Shown here in pieces: positions 47,123 through 58,039 of a stretch of 64,000 nt of DNA (position 1 is its first letter; the number at the start of each line of letters is the position of its first letter). Source of the DNA: Platycnemis pennipes (Eukaryota; Arthropoda; Insecta; Odonata; Platycnemididae). The notes under the pieces were generated by a model that was not told the origin of the DNA, ran no database searches, and saw nothing but the letters and a program-made list of their open reading frames with translations. The stretch lies in assembly GCA_933228895.1 (NCBI GenBank), contig OW121856.1, forward strand, positions 103,887,027 to 103,951,026, in the 5' to 3' direction. A program made the position numbers and the translations under genes.

Positions 47123-47287
47123 ATAATTAAATAAGATAGGCAATTTTCCACAAAGAAAATCTTCTTTGTGAAAAATTCTTCTTCTTCAAATTTCTTCGTG
47201 AATCTGAAAGTGAAATTTGAAAAATTGAAATTTGTTCTCTCTAAGAAAATTTATATTTGTGGAAAATTGCCAATCTTATTTAATTAT
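47123..47287. mobile_element. MITE-like fold-back element, 165 bp
   Basis: Terminal arms of about 31 bp (47123-47153 and 47257-47287) are inverted copies with one mismatch, running from ATAATTAAATAAGAT into GGCAATTTTCCACAAA. The centre is a TTC/GAA-rich stretch with further self-complementarity. No coding capacity. TA or TAA flanks fit a Tc1/mariner- or Harbinger-type target, but no duplication can be proven. Confidence 0.75.
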
Positions 47288-47289
47288 CA

Positions 47290-48010
47290 TATTACATTTT
47301 CCTGATACAACTGGAGATGTAGCTAAAAATTGGGAATGCTTTTTTCCTTTGCAAGTATTCCTATGTCATCATTTTTTTTTGCATGTAAATACTTATTCCA
47401 TGATTTTTACTCAGTGTAAATATAAAACTAATGCCCTGTGTGACACAATATTTAATAAAGGACATGCAAAATCGCCTGGGGCTGCAAGAATCCAGAGGAT
47501 AAATGGCTTGAGGTCGCGGGGACATTTTACGGGGATACGCAGTTTCCGCAGTTCCCGTCTTAATAGTTTTAGAATATCTCTGACTTCGCCACTTCGGTTC
47601 GAGCCACGATTACCAATGCCTTTGTCGCTTTTCTCCCTCCTCATCCTGCTTCCATATTCCGCGCATTCATTGTGCGTAGTATGCGGCGCCGGAACCGCTT
47701 CCGTTCCGCCCTTCGACCTGCTCCTTCCCCTTCATCTTTCTCTCAGCCCTCCTCTTACAAGAATGCCTGTGTCTCCTCTAAATTCAGTCGTCTTCTCTGC
47801 AGTGGAATGGAGAGACTCTCCTCGGAGTTCGGCCTTTCCTTTCCTCCCTTAACCTCAACCCACCCTCGATGATGTTCTCTTTTAACCATCCCTTCCTCTC
47901 TCCATTCAAACTCCTCGTTCACATTGGTAGAGCGGTAAATATCGCTTTAAATTTTACTGTATTACATTCTCCTGACTGAACGTGGAATACTGCTGAAAAG
48001 AGGTACTTCT
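47290..48010. other. Anonymous DNA; includes a segment similar to the flank of the RT element
   Basis: 47355-47427 resembles the sequence following the RT element 3' end at 49376-49440. The open frames at 47.4-47.9 kb have no recognisable motif. Confidence 0.4.
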
Positions 48011-48019
48011 CTTCTCTTT

Positions 48020-49375
48020 TGAGGGCTAGAAAGAAGCTATGGTTCAGAAAGGGATGGTCTTAGGAAACTTGACTAGGTCTTTTTGTTCATGATATTTTAG
48101 TTTCCGGAGAAGGTTACGTTCAGGTAATCGCTGCGTTTCTTGATTTCAGAAAAGTGGTTGATACTTTGAGTCGCTCGCAAATTTCGCACCTTACGGAATA
48201 AACAGTAATATTGTAGGCTGGATAGGAGACTTCTTACATTAACGCATTTAAAGGGTGGTTTTAGATGGTGTTAAGGCGATAGAGAAGCAAAAGTTACATC
48301 GGGTGTTACCCAGGGAAGCGTGATAGGCCCAATTTTATTTGTTCTTTGCGTAAATGACTTAAATACAGTAGTTAATAATAGCAAGATCCGTCTTTTTGCA
48401 GATGATGCAGTAGCGTATAAGGAAATTAGAAATGAAGAGGACAGACAGGTTTTAGTGTAAAATTTAGATGCAATTGATGATTGGTGTGTTAGTCATCAGC
48501 TAGAATTACATTTGAAGAAATGCGTGGTAATGAACTCCTGGAAAAAATAGCTTTCCCCGAAATACTTATGGCCTCAAAGAAAAGAAAATATTTAACGTAT
48601 AATTTATTAAATACTTAGGCTTCACCATCACTGAAGACTTGTCATGGGGGAAACACATCAGGGAAATAAGTAGTGCAGCAAACCGTAGATTAGGATTCGT
48701 AAAAAGGGTTCTACGCAAATGCAATGAGAAGTAAGAAAAATAAGCTATTTTAGCTATTAGGGCTCATCTAGTACATGGCGCTAGCACATGGGATCCTTAC
48801 GTGGAAGGTATGATAAAGGAATTAGAGCGTGTGCAAAGGAGATCAGCTAGGTTTTTTAAAGGTGGTTATGATAATTGCATTAGTGTTACCAGTTTCATAG
48901 AAGAACTAGGATGGAAACCACTATCAGAACACTGGTTAAAATTTAGGCTAAACCGTTTAAGTAGATTTGAAGCTGATTTGCTAACAGATGACGTTAAAAT
49001 TATATTAAGAACCCCTGCGTATTATTATAGGTTTGATCAGATTAACAAGATTAGAGAGATAGATTGTCGTAAGGATAGATTTTAAATGCCATTTTTACGG
49101 CGTACCATGAGAGAGCACAGAATAGGCAGCATATCAAATATAGGTTGGGAAAATATCGAAGAGTAGTCTGAAGTTCATGACGCATGCAATAACAGCCAAT
49201 GTCTTTATTAATATCTAGATACTAACCATCTAGCTGCATGTGAACCTATTATCTAGTATGTTTCCATTTATTATCCTAGTTGCATGTCATTAGTGCATGT
49301 TTGGTGATCATCACCCTCTGCCACACACCCTCGTGGTGCCTCGCATGGTATTTCGTACATGTAGATGTAGAATTG
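48020..49375 (+). pseudogene. CR1/Jockey-type non-LTR retrotransposon, RT and 3' end, inactivated
   Basis: Read in shifting frames, the copy shows AAFLDFRKVVDTLSRSQ (RT motif with the first catalytic Asp), GINSNIVGWIGDFL, SGVTQGSVIGPILFVLCVND and KIRLFADDAVAYKEI with FADD intact. It continues with WCVSHQLELHLKKC, RRLGFVKRVLRKC and a 94-codon open tail (48801-49085) containing ERVQRRSARFFKGGY and VKIILRTPAYYY. A 3' UTR ends in ATGTAGATGTAG at 49375. At least four stops and several frameshifts break it. Endonuclease and ORF1 are missing. It is the same family as the minus-strand copy at 28.4-29.4 kb, and they agree closely through the tail. CR1/Jockey placement is inferred from the RT motifs and the short repeated 3' end. 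Confidence 0.88.
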
Positions 49376-49566
49376 TATTCCAGTGTCATTATTTCTTTGT
49401 GCATGTACCTGTACCATGATTTTCACTCATTTTATATTCAGCCTCTGCCACTCACCCTCGTGGTAGCTCGTATGGTACTTCATAGATGTAGATGTAGAAT
49501 TGTATTCCAGTGTCATTACTTCTTTGTGCATGTACCTGTGCCATGATTTTGACTCATTTTATAATC
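49315..49566 (+). repeat. 127-bp tandem duplication of the retroelement 3' end and flank
   Basis: Two units, 49315-49441 and 49442-49566, each contain CCTCTGCCAC, CACCCTCGTGGT, CATAGATGTAGATGTAG or a close variant, and the flank TTGTATTCCAGTGTCATT. The duplication covers both element tail and downstream DNA, so it arose after insertion. Confidence 0.85.
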
Positions 49567-49569
49567 AGC

Positions 49570-51560
49570 TAATTATCTTTGGTCATGACCCACATTCTTC
49601 ATGTAAAAATTAATTCTTATGAGAGTAATATTTCTTCGCCCCGGTTCCTCCGTACGAGATTGATGATTTCAGGATCGGTCATTTACACTCTGCTCGTGTA
49701 CGTTAGCCTCTTTAAGTATGCAAAAATTTGTGCGTATATGTGAATATTTTTTATGCTAGGTAAATCTAGATGGCTTATTGGCTTTTCTGGACACCTAAAA
49801 GAAATGAGAGAATCAGGCTGGTAAAATGTTTCTCCTTTGAAAATAAATTCAGACATTTGTATGCTTACTAGTAAATACCATAGTTAACCATTCATTGTGC
49901 CATACCGCTAGTTATATCAGTTTCAGGGGGTCAGTGTATGCTTTAATGATGTGGTTCTAAGGTTATATTTTCTTTTGAAGGTTTATACACATCAGATAAT
50001 TTTTCATTGCTCATAACATAGGTAGTTTAATACCCTAAAGATCTAACAATAGTTTTCCAAACATATTTGAATGATTGTAAAGGACGATAAATTTTACATC
50101 AGTATTCGAAAAGGCATTATTCCAAATATTCAATTGAGGTAAAGAGGAAGAAATAACTCCGCAATTTCTCATGGTTTTAAGTTTTATTGTCTCAACCTGT
50201 TCCACCACAGAGCTGCTGCACTGCAGCAAAGCTGATCGTGGCAATAAAACTTATAAACATGTGGAATTGCAGAGTTATTTCTTCTTCTTTTCCTGATATT
50301 ATGGAATTCCACCAAGTGATGCCCTAAACATGTTTAAATACGTATGCTGTAATTCATACCGAATTCTGCATAGTTTCTTAGTATTGCCCTTTATTTTGGC
50401 CGTGGTTTAAGGCCTGTTTCCACCATTCCTAATAATTCTCATAGTAATGTCCTATGATGCAGTAACATATTGGTGGTCGCGATTAACCGAGTGGCGCTCT
50501 TTAGATTGTAAGGGAATCCTATGATTCAGTGACAGACTCGCGGCCAAGAATAACCAACTGGTCTTATGTAGCGTGACTTAAGTCACCGATTAAAGCTGCC
50601 GTTTCAAAGTTCAAGGCGGAAATGGGCTCCCTTCATCTCCCGCTTCCGCCAGCTCTTTGATATTCCTTTTCCACCCCTTCTTCCCTCGACTTACTCTGCA
50701 TTCTGCTCATCTGCTTCCTTTCTCCCTCTCTCAGGAGCGCCTGCTGCCCTCCCATTTATCCTCCAAATGCTCCTTTATCACAGTTTTCCTTCACAACCCC
50801 TTTATCGCCACATGCGAATATTACCGCCGCGCTCCCCGAACGAGAATTTTGTGCTCGAAACTTTATACGCACGCGGCATGGCGTGTTCCTCTTCCCATAC
50901 ACTCTCTTCTTGTCCCTACCCTTTACTCCCTTCCACGATATACACCCTTTCTTCCTTCCAACCACCCCCTCTCCCCCATCCCGGGGCTCCTTATGTACCC
51001 AAGGGTTTGCGCCGGTTGGAAACAATGTTGGTCGGGAGGATGCGATCGATGCAGGGGGCGCGGGGAATAAATCATCAGTTTTCATGCGACCCCGTTCCCA
51101 AAACGAGGAGGAACGGGTGTGCGAAGAATCAACACGGGCGGCAAAACTGCCTTGGCCTCGGCTTAATATTTGGAAAGTGAAATCATTAACACGTGCGCGT
51201 CAACAGGAGAGAGAAGCAAGGCACAGAGTCCGCCGCATTCAGTCCCGTACATGTGGAGTTCAATAAGGAACCTCCTATACTCGGTTATTACGGTTTAATA
51301 TTTCCAATTTTGTAACTAAAACATTTTACTTGTGTCAGTTGAAGTATTTTATTCAACTAATAATGCAAATAATTGGTTGAAATGTAACCACCCTTCAAAA
51401 ATAATGTCCAAATAGAAATAACAACTAAGAAACATTACGAGGCGTCGCATTTTGGTAAGTAATTACATTAACGATCCTGAAAGTGATTGTATTGACAACA
51501 AGTTATTAGGCGACATTTTAAATTATTGTCTCTCTAAGTAAATTTGGTTTTCGCAGCGGA
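49570..51560. other. Anonymous DNA
   Basis: No gene was recognised. Overlapping frames at 50.65-51.27 kb follow a C-rich stretch and show no motif. Confidence 0.4.
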
Positions 51561-51945
51561 ATCCATCGTCGTCAGAGGCTTTCGGGTGCAGCTGCGTATA
51601 ACGAGTTGTCGGTGAGCGAGCTTTCGCGGCCATTGCAGGACGCATCATCAGGCAATGATAAAATATATTGGAAAGTTGATGTTTTATATCTCTCCATCCC
51701 TCCCCCCTTTACTGTGGAGGGGGGGGGGTGAATGACGTAAGAAGGTGGCCGCCACTTAGCCCTGTCCTTGGGGGGTCGGTAAACTTTCCCTCCTCCTCAC
51801 AGTGCCAACGGATGTGTCATTGTTTTTCTTCTTATCCCAATATATTTTATCATTGCCTGATGATGCGTCCTGCAATGGCCGCGAAAGCTCGCTCACCGAC
51901 AACGCGTTGTACGCAGCTGCACCCGAAAGCCTCTGACGACGTCTC
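51541..51945 (-). mobile_element. Penelope-like element remnant with long inverted termini
   Basis: 51541-51830 matches the PLE 3' end at 26.7-27.0 kb nearly base for base. 105-bp arms at 51567-51671 and 51837-51941 are inverted copies with a few mismatches. Between them only the 3' non-coding piece remains, with no RT or endonuclease. Each arm read inward-out carries CCTGATGATGCGTCC, a GCG/CGC hairpin, CGCGAAAGC and CTCTGACGAC. Such inverted pseudo-LTRs are typical of PLEs. Confidence 0.8.
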
Positions 51946-51949
51946 TCTA

Positions 51950-53080
51950 AGTATTTTTAAAATTCCTTATGAGAGTTCGAATCCATAATTTAAATCCAAT
52001 TTTAATCCAAACTGTTTTATAATGAATACAAAAATGGCCCTTGAATAGGATTACAGAATCCCTTCTAAAATATGATTTCACCCCGATTTTCTTTTAGGCA
52101 TAGCTCTAACCTAATGTCTTTGTTATTTTTATTCCTATTTTATTTATTCCAGATGAGCACGATCACGATCCAAATTCTCAATATGCTCATTAAAAGATCA
52201 CAAAACCGAATACAAGATTCTCCACACGGGCACACAAGAGGTTACGGTTGTTTCTACATTTATATACTTAATCTTTATTGATGGTTTATGCCTTTATTGG
52301 TGGCAGCAAATATCATTTAGCGTCATGATACTTAAAAATATTAGATTTTGTGCAAAATGAAGCATAACTAAATAAAACACGATCTAACATTTCTATTTCC
52401 TTTTCTCAGTTTCATATTAATATTATACCCTTCAACATCTTGAGCAAAGCCCATTGCTTGGTTCTCCATCAATGAGCTTTCAAATACATTCCTTCTCATA
52501 CTGTTAATAAAACCCTTCACTCCTCTGTTCCCTCAACTCAGCATTCCTGCCCTCCACCGACTACCCAGTGATCCGTCATCATTTTTCAGTCTCGGCACTT
52601 TTTTTGTCCTCTTCTTGGAGCAGATTATTTCCCTTGGACTTCTCCTTAGCCCCACGCTAAACGAACCTCACAATTCTCCTAGTTTTTTTTTCCTTTTAAA
52701 GAAGAAGCTAAGGCTGTTCTCTATTTTTAAAGTTTTGGGACTACTACTTTATTTATCGATAGGAGCCTTATTTATTGACATATTTCTTGTATTTTGAGGA
52801 AGCACAAATCAAATCAAAATCTGGCAAATAACTCTTTTCTCAAATAATGTTCATAAAATATCTTCCTTTCCATATCTTTAGCCCCACACGAAATTCCATA
52901 GTTAAAAATACCATTTTTAAATTAGATGCCGTACTTAAAAAAGGGAGGAAACCAACAGCCGTTTGACTTTTTATGAATAGAGTAATTATCAATGAGAAGG
53001 AGAATTTAAGGAATGGAAGAGCGAAATGAATCCAGTCGTCTTCATTCTCGTAATTGTAACGGAAGGCACCCATAGGATTT
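51950..53080. other. Anonymous AT-rich DNA
   Basis: Nothing recognised. Confidence 0.4.
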
Positions 53081-53084
53081 CCAT

Positions 53085-53245
53085 TTGACATCCCATCCGA
53101 CGGACGGAGTAATGAACTCAAAGTGCTCTCCACCCAGCACCTAAGTGAAGATCGGTGTATCGATAAAAATATTTTTCCTCCTCTTGAATTCAATCCAAGG
53201 TCTTTAGGATGGAACGACGGTGATAATGCCACACCACACCAAACG
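53085..53245 (-). mobile_element. tRNA-derived SINE (family A)
   Basis: Read on the minus strand: a degraded B-box region (reverse of TTGAATTCAATCCAAGG), then a body ending in the reverse of CATCCCATCCGACGGACGG. The copy has lost a recognisable A box. Confidence 0.6.
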
Positions 53246-53249
53246 TATT

Positions 53250-54425
53250 TCTTATTTTTTTCTAATTTATGCTCCCCTAGTCAATTTAAGGTTTACTGCC
53301 TGTTTTCAGTCTATTACATTTTACTTAGATATAAAAGATTACTTCCGATAAATTGAATGATTATACCTTATCATCGAGAAGGTTGCAGCTTATGCTATTT
53401 TGGTTCTCTGGGTTTTATTGCGTCCTCAGTCTTTATATTTTTCTAGTCATAATTCAGCTAGTTAAGTTGATAAAATTTAAATAAAAAATTAAGAAATATG
53501 TGAGATTTTTTCGACTTTGAGGTCGCAAATATAAGGCTTTAATGAGAATTAATTTATGTATTAATAAAATGCAGCATGAGAAACAGCAAGCGTGTATTGT
53601 GAACGTCATAGATTCAAATGAATTTAGTGGTGGGGATTACAGGGAAAAAATTGGACGCTGCCCATTCGCAAAAAGGAAGAAATAAATGACGGTGAAAATG
53701 CGTAGTCGTGAAAACATCGTGACCAATAAATGACGATTTCTCCTTAGAGATGAATGAAGATAATATATTTGTGAATATCCTAGCATAGGATGTGGTGTTT
53801 AGAAGCCTGGTATTTGAAGGAAGAGGTAGTAATAATTGGAGGACTTAAGAATGAGAAGAATTTAATTTGAAAATTATAAAATGGAGGAGGTATGGAGAGA
53901 GTTAGGTCTGTGTAGAAGAATACGATTGAGGAAATTTAAAAACATGTGAGGAGAGGAGAAAGCGAGTTGATCGTAGTGATTGGATTTTGGCAACGAATCA
54001 GGATATGAGATGGATGGGACTGCAATAGAGGAAACAGAAAACTGAGGAGTGTTGCTCCTTGGGGAAATATTTTTCGTCAGAACTTATTCGATGATCTGGT
54101 TAACATGAAGGCAAAACAGGAGGAGGAAACCTATGAATTGGGATTTATTGAAAAAAAATATAGACTGGTTATAAACGATGCATAATTGAATTAGGGAATG
54201 ACATTCAAGACTTATCTGCAAGCAGTCATAACAACATTGATGGTATATTTAAGGATTTTTCATTATCCAGTTTTATTTCCATTAACGTCACTAAGTTCAG
54301 ACCATCGCCAATGGCTGAAACTAATGCAAAAACAAGGTTATGTTTTACTTACTATATGGAAATAAATTCTTTGAAAATATGCTGAATTCATGATTTTAAT
54401 ACACTCCAGGTCTTTCAAAATTTTG
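53250..54425. other. Anonymous AT-rich DNA
   Basis: No gene was recognised. Purine-rich text at 53.85-54.2 kb may be an older upstream part of the LINE that follows, but no motif survives. Confidence 0.35.
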
Positions 54426-54439
54426 GAGGATTAGTCTAA

Positions 54440-55090
54440 TAAGCAAGAAGAAAACGAAAGTAATGCGGTTTTCAAGAACAAAAAGGGCCATTATAACGAT
54501 TAAAGTAGGAGGCTAGAAGCTGGAGCAGGTAACACACTACCTAGATAGCAATTTAGCTATCTAGGTAGTGTGTTGGAAGGAAAAAGGTATAGCAGCCTTG
54601 AAGTGAGAAGGAGAATTGCATTGGCAAAAGAAGCTTTTACTCGTATGTGTGAACTAATAACAGGGGCGTTGAGTGGGGAAGTGAAGAAAAGACTAGTGAA
54701 AATTTTAATACGGAGCGTTGCACTATATGGGGCGAAAACGTGGGCTTTGCGAAAAGAAGACGAAAATAGATTTAGGGATTCTAAGATGTGGGTGTGGAGA
54801 AGGATGGAGAAAGTAAAGTGGGTCGAAAGGAAGACGAACGATGAAGTGCTAGAATTAGTAGGAGAGGAGAGAAATTTGGAGAAGGCAGAAGATGTGTATG
54901 GAAAAGGTAATAAAAGCGTATGGCGTCTTAAAGGAGGTGATTGAGGGAAGAGCGTTGGGTAAGCGGGGAAGAGGAAGGAGAAGAACGGGGAGCTTGGATG
55001 GAATGACGGGTGACAGAAGTATGAGGGACTGAAGAAAGACATCGTGTGAAATTAAGGGGGTGGGAAGAATTAAATGCCCATTTAAACCCA
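54440..55090 (+). pseudogene. LINE C-terminal segment with palindromic insertion
   Basis: KKKTKVMRFSRTKRAIITIK and KLEQVTHYL lead into the usual YLGSVLEGK segment, which is interrupted by an extra palindrome. An open frame from 54570 follows: LEVRRRIALAKEAFTRMCEL, then SVALYGAKTWALRKEDEN and VKWVERKTNDEVLELVGEER. The end is visible in another frame (EVIEGRALGKRGRGRRRTGS). This is the region after the RT domain in LINE polyproteins. The family differs from the tails at 20.6 and 56.2 kb. RT catalytic motifs are absent. Confidence 0.8.
54531..54574. repeat. Perfect 19-bp hairpin inside the LINE tail
   Basis: AACACACTACCTAGATAGC (54531-54549) and its reverse complement (54556-54574) flank the loop AATTTA. 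Confidence 0.95.
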
Positions 55091-55099
55091 CCTTCACCG

Positions 55100-56165
55100 A
55101 TATAACACTAATAATAAATAAAATCTAATAAGGTAACGGAAAGAAAACTAGCAATTTTCCTCTTGAAGTGTTTGAAATGTTAACTACCATGTTCACCTAA
55201 TCCACTGTTGTTTTCCATAAAGCCCGAATGAAAGCCCAAACATGTCTCAATATATGATTTTACGTGCAACTGTAGCGTATCTTGCGCTCCTGTGATTGTC
55301 GTACATGTCTGGTGTGGAGTATTTCCTTGCCACCTGCCCCTGCGAAGCCTTGCACGTTGGTGCAGGTGACCCGAAATGTTCCGGACGAAAGGCGCTCAGC
55401 TTTGCTCGCAGTCGAAAGCTTGGATAATGTAGAACGGCGCTGTTCTTCCCTCTAATGATCCGTTCCATACCTCTTGATTAGCGCGCTCATCGACGGATTC
55501 CCGCTAAGATTTCCCCCGAGGCGAAAGAGAGAGCCACTTAAACGGCCTGCGTCACATCCACCGACCTGAGAGAAGCGATTCTTGACTGTCTATTATTAGC
55601 GACATCCCACCTCCACCCCGATATTCAAAATCAACTTCATCCCAACAGTGATACTTTGTCAATTAATTCGAGCAATGTGGTCTGAAATAAGAAATATTTT
55701 GTGTTTAACCGGAGATGTGCCAATCAATGGATTTCGGCCGAGTTAATTTAAAATTCTTCATGAAAATGTAGTTAATTTTTTAGTGTTCATAAAACATGAA
55801 TGTCCTCATATCATATCATTTTAACTCCTTACATTCTTTTTCTCCTTTTATTTTCTTCTTTTCTTCTACATAATAATAAGGAATAAACCTACTCTAAATG
55901 CATATTTCGAATGCCTACTTCCTAAATTAATTCTCCGATGATGTTGAGACCTTCATAAGCCCTTTCAGTCCATTGTATTTAACCATTCTCCTCCAAAATC
56001 ACATATCTTAAGTATCCATTCTTTTCTTGTAATCGTTCTCAAAAGTCCAGGTATCCACTTCATAAATATTCATATCAAAAGAACGCAATATTATTTTCAA
56101 CAGCCCAACTTCATCGAAACGTAGAATTGCTCTGGCGAAAAGAACATTTTACCAAGAAAAGATTC
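55100..56165. other. Anonymous DNA
   Basis: No gene was recognised. A GC-richer patch at 55.25-55.6 kb contains a short CACCTGC...GCAGGTG inverted repeat. Confidence 0.4.
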
Positions 56166-56169
56166 TGCT

Positions 56170-56560
56170 TACACCTGCAAATACAAGCGAGTCATGGACA
56201 ATAACAGCAGCAGAGAAGTCCAGGCTGGAAGCATTTGAAATGTGGTGCTACCGAAGAATGATGAAGATAAAATGGATCGATTGAGTGGCAATCGAGGAAG
56301 TCCTAAGAAGATTGGGAGAGAAGAGAAATCTGCTGAAAACTATAAAAAGAAGACGGGACAATTTATTCTTAAGATACCATAGTCTCATGAAGACAAACGT
56401 TTAGGAACAAGTGGACGAGAAGAATGGAAAAGTAAGGCCTTGAATAAGTAACGTAGAAAAAGCTGTGAAAGAGAAGAATGACATTATTATGAAAAGGTCA
56501 GCCGATTGGAGAATCAAGTGGTGAACTTTGTCAAAACAATCTCAGGATTTCTGAACGACT
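56170..56560 (+). pseudogene. LINE C-terminal tail, same family as 20.6 kb
   Basis: Translation reads SWTITAAEKSRLEAFEMWCY, then RRMMKIKWID and a stop, then EEVLRRLGEKRNLLKTIKRR. It closely follows the doubled fragment at 20549-21290, with stops at conserved positions and the RT core missing. Non-functional. Confidence 0.8.
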
Positions 56561-56790
56561 ATGATAATAAATAAACAAGATAAGTTGCCATCAATTCGAT
56601 GACCACACCGAAACGAATAAACGGAATGCAAAGTTGTATGAGCTGACACCTATTGAAGAGGCATACTCCCTCCAGAGACGTGAAAACAAAGATTAAAACA
56701 TGTTTCTTTTTTTAAGAAAAATGAGCGCACATAATGTTCATTATTGGAATAAAATATAGGTGCACTTTTCCACAACTAATTTATTACTGC

Positions 56791-56829
56791 GTACGACGCG
56801 TTTCGGCTCACAGAGCCATCATCTGGTAC
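56791..56829 (-). ncRNA. Hammerhead-ribozyme-like motif in PLE terminus
   Basis: The minus strand reads GUAC, CAGAUGA, U, the stem-loop GGCUC-UGU-GAGCC, GAAA, a two-base-pair stem III (AC-GC-GU counting the closing A-U), C, GUAC. This matches the order of a type I hammerhead: stem I (GUAC/GUAC), core, stem II, GAAA, short stem III and a GUC cleavage site. Two departures stand out: CUGAUGA has become CAGAUGA, and one extra U precedes stem II. PLEs are known to carry minimal hammerheads in their termini. This copy may be weak or inactive. Confidence 0.5.
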
Positions 56830-57221
56830 AAGACACCAACATACATGTTCACATCATATTTATACATATTAGAAGGGGTGGGGGGGGAGTAAGTGGGCAT
56901 GGAGGGGGGGGGGCAAAGGTACGGTCGGGGGAAACAATGAGAGACGGAAAAACCAAGGAAGTATGGAAAGGGGGGGGGGGAGGGGTTGGTGAATGAAGGG
57001 ACGCGTGTCAAAAGAAAGGGATACGAGGCGGCAGTTAGCGAGGCAAGGAGGAGGTGTGTGGGAAGTCCCCGAAAGGGAAACTGGGAAAGGAGTAAGGGTA
57101 AACAGCAGGGGTTGGTGAAGGGATTACTGGCGGAAAAATGGTCAAAATAAGGTGGTGGGGGGAGTGGGTGGGTGGACCGGAAAAAGAAAGAGAAAAACCC
57201 CGAGGAGGTGGAGACGGTTGG

Positions 57222-58016
57222 CTATGGGGGGGGTGAGGTGGGAATTTGGCCGTTGGTTTTCGGGAAGGGGATGTTCAGGAGAGGAGAGTGGTTAACAAAC
57301 ACTTGCTCATTCATGAGTATATTCGAATCTAATTGTAAAATTTCAAGTTGCTCTAAAATGTCTAGCCTGGAGCCCTTCTTTTCAAAATGGAGAATTTCTG
57401 GATGGAATTGACAAGAGTGAGAAGTCTGTAATAAGTGTTTGGCTAGAAGTGACTTGTCATCACAATTTTTCCAACATCTTTTGTGTTCTTTCATTCTGGT
57501 TTCAAAGTTTCTACCGGTCTGGCCTACGTAGCACATGTTGCAAGTATTACAATTAACTTTGTATATGCCGGATTGATGGTGGGGTTCAATTTTGTCTTTA
57601 TTACGGCAGAGAATTTTTTCGAGAGTACCGGGATTGTAAAGAGAAACATTGATTTTATCTTTGGGGAATTTACGAGCGATTTTGTCTGAAAGATCTCCCA
57701 CATACAATAGTCGGCACCATTTTTTTGAATTTTCTATATTGGGGGTAAGGGAGCATAGCTGTGAGATAGCTTTCGTTTTTAATTTTCTCTGTAGTATTTT
57801 AGTTACCGTGTTTAAGTTGTAGCCATTCGAAACTGCAATACATTTAATGGTGGAAAGTTCACAATTGAAATTAGTCGAGTTTAATGGTAACTTGACAAGT
57901 CTATTTAGCATTGAATGAAATGCGGATAGTTTTTGGGAGGTCGGGTGAACGGGTGAACGGCTCTGTGAGCCGAAACGCGTCGTACGCAGTAATAAATTAG
58001 TTGTGGAAAAGTGCAC
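57222..58016 (-). CDS. Penelope-like element polyprotein fragment: RT thumb plus GIY-YIG endonuclease
   Basis: A 264-codon uninterrupted frame. It opens with GTG inside the right inverted arm; the first ATG is codon 36. Residues 1-20 come from the terminal repeat. Residues 28-80 (SQKLSAFHSMLNRLVKLPLN and following) match the end of a PLE RT domain. Residues 150-152 are GIY and 163-165 are YVG, with C156, C159 and C162 between them, the cysteine-containing linker typical of endonuclease-bearing PLEs. The next block is GRNFETRMKEHKRC with the probable catalytic Arg at 174 and His178. H194 and H200 follow, and LDILEQLEILQ (215-230) probably supplies the Glu. The frame ends in a proline run. The enzyme would nick target DNA for priming, but without the RT core this fragment is not a working element. 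The endonuclease domain itself appears intact. Confidence 0.85.
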   Translation of the reverse strand: MHFSTTNLLLRTTRFGSQSRSPVHPTSQKLSAFHSMLNRLVKLPLNSTNFNCELSTIKCIAVSNGYNLNTVTKILQRKLKTKAISQLCSLTPNIENSKKWCRLLYVGDLSDKIARKFPKDKINVSLYNPGTLEKILCRNKDKIEPHHQSGIYKVNCNTCNMCYVGQTGRNFETRMKEHKRCWKNCDDKSLLAKHLLQTSHSCQFHPEILHFEKKGSRLDILEQLEILQLDSNILMNEQVFVNHSPLLNIPFPKTNGQIPTSPPP

Positions 58017-58039
58017 CTATATTTTATTCCAATATGTCA

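Larger units (their letters stand above)
56742..58034 (-). mobile_element. Penelope-like element with perfect 76-bp inverted termini
   Basis: Arms 56742-56817 and 57959-58034 are reverse complements, sharing for example GGTGCACTTTTCCACAACTA and GTACGACGCGTTTCGGCTCA. Between them the minus strand encodes the end of an RT domain and a GIY-YIG endonuclease, then a non-coding stretch extremely rich in C on the coding strand (G runs at 56.88-57.2 kb). Inverted pseudo-LTRs and 5' truncation into the RT thumb are known PLE features. The first two thirds of RT are missing. Confidence 0.9.

Noticed and set aside
47232..47852. 206-codon frame
   Set aside because: Starts in the MITE-like arm and crosses unrelated sequence. 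No recognisable domain.
50657..51266. Three overlapping frames of 127-137 codons
   Set aside because: Mutually overlapping in different frames with no motif. Typical of C-rich non-coding DNA.
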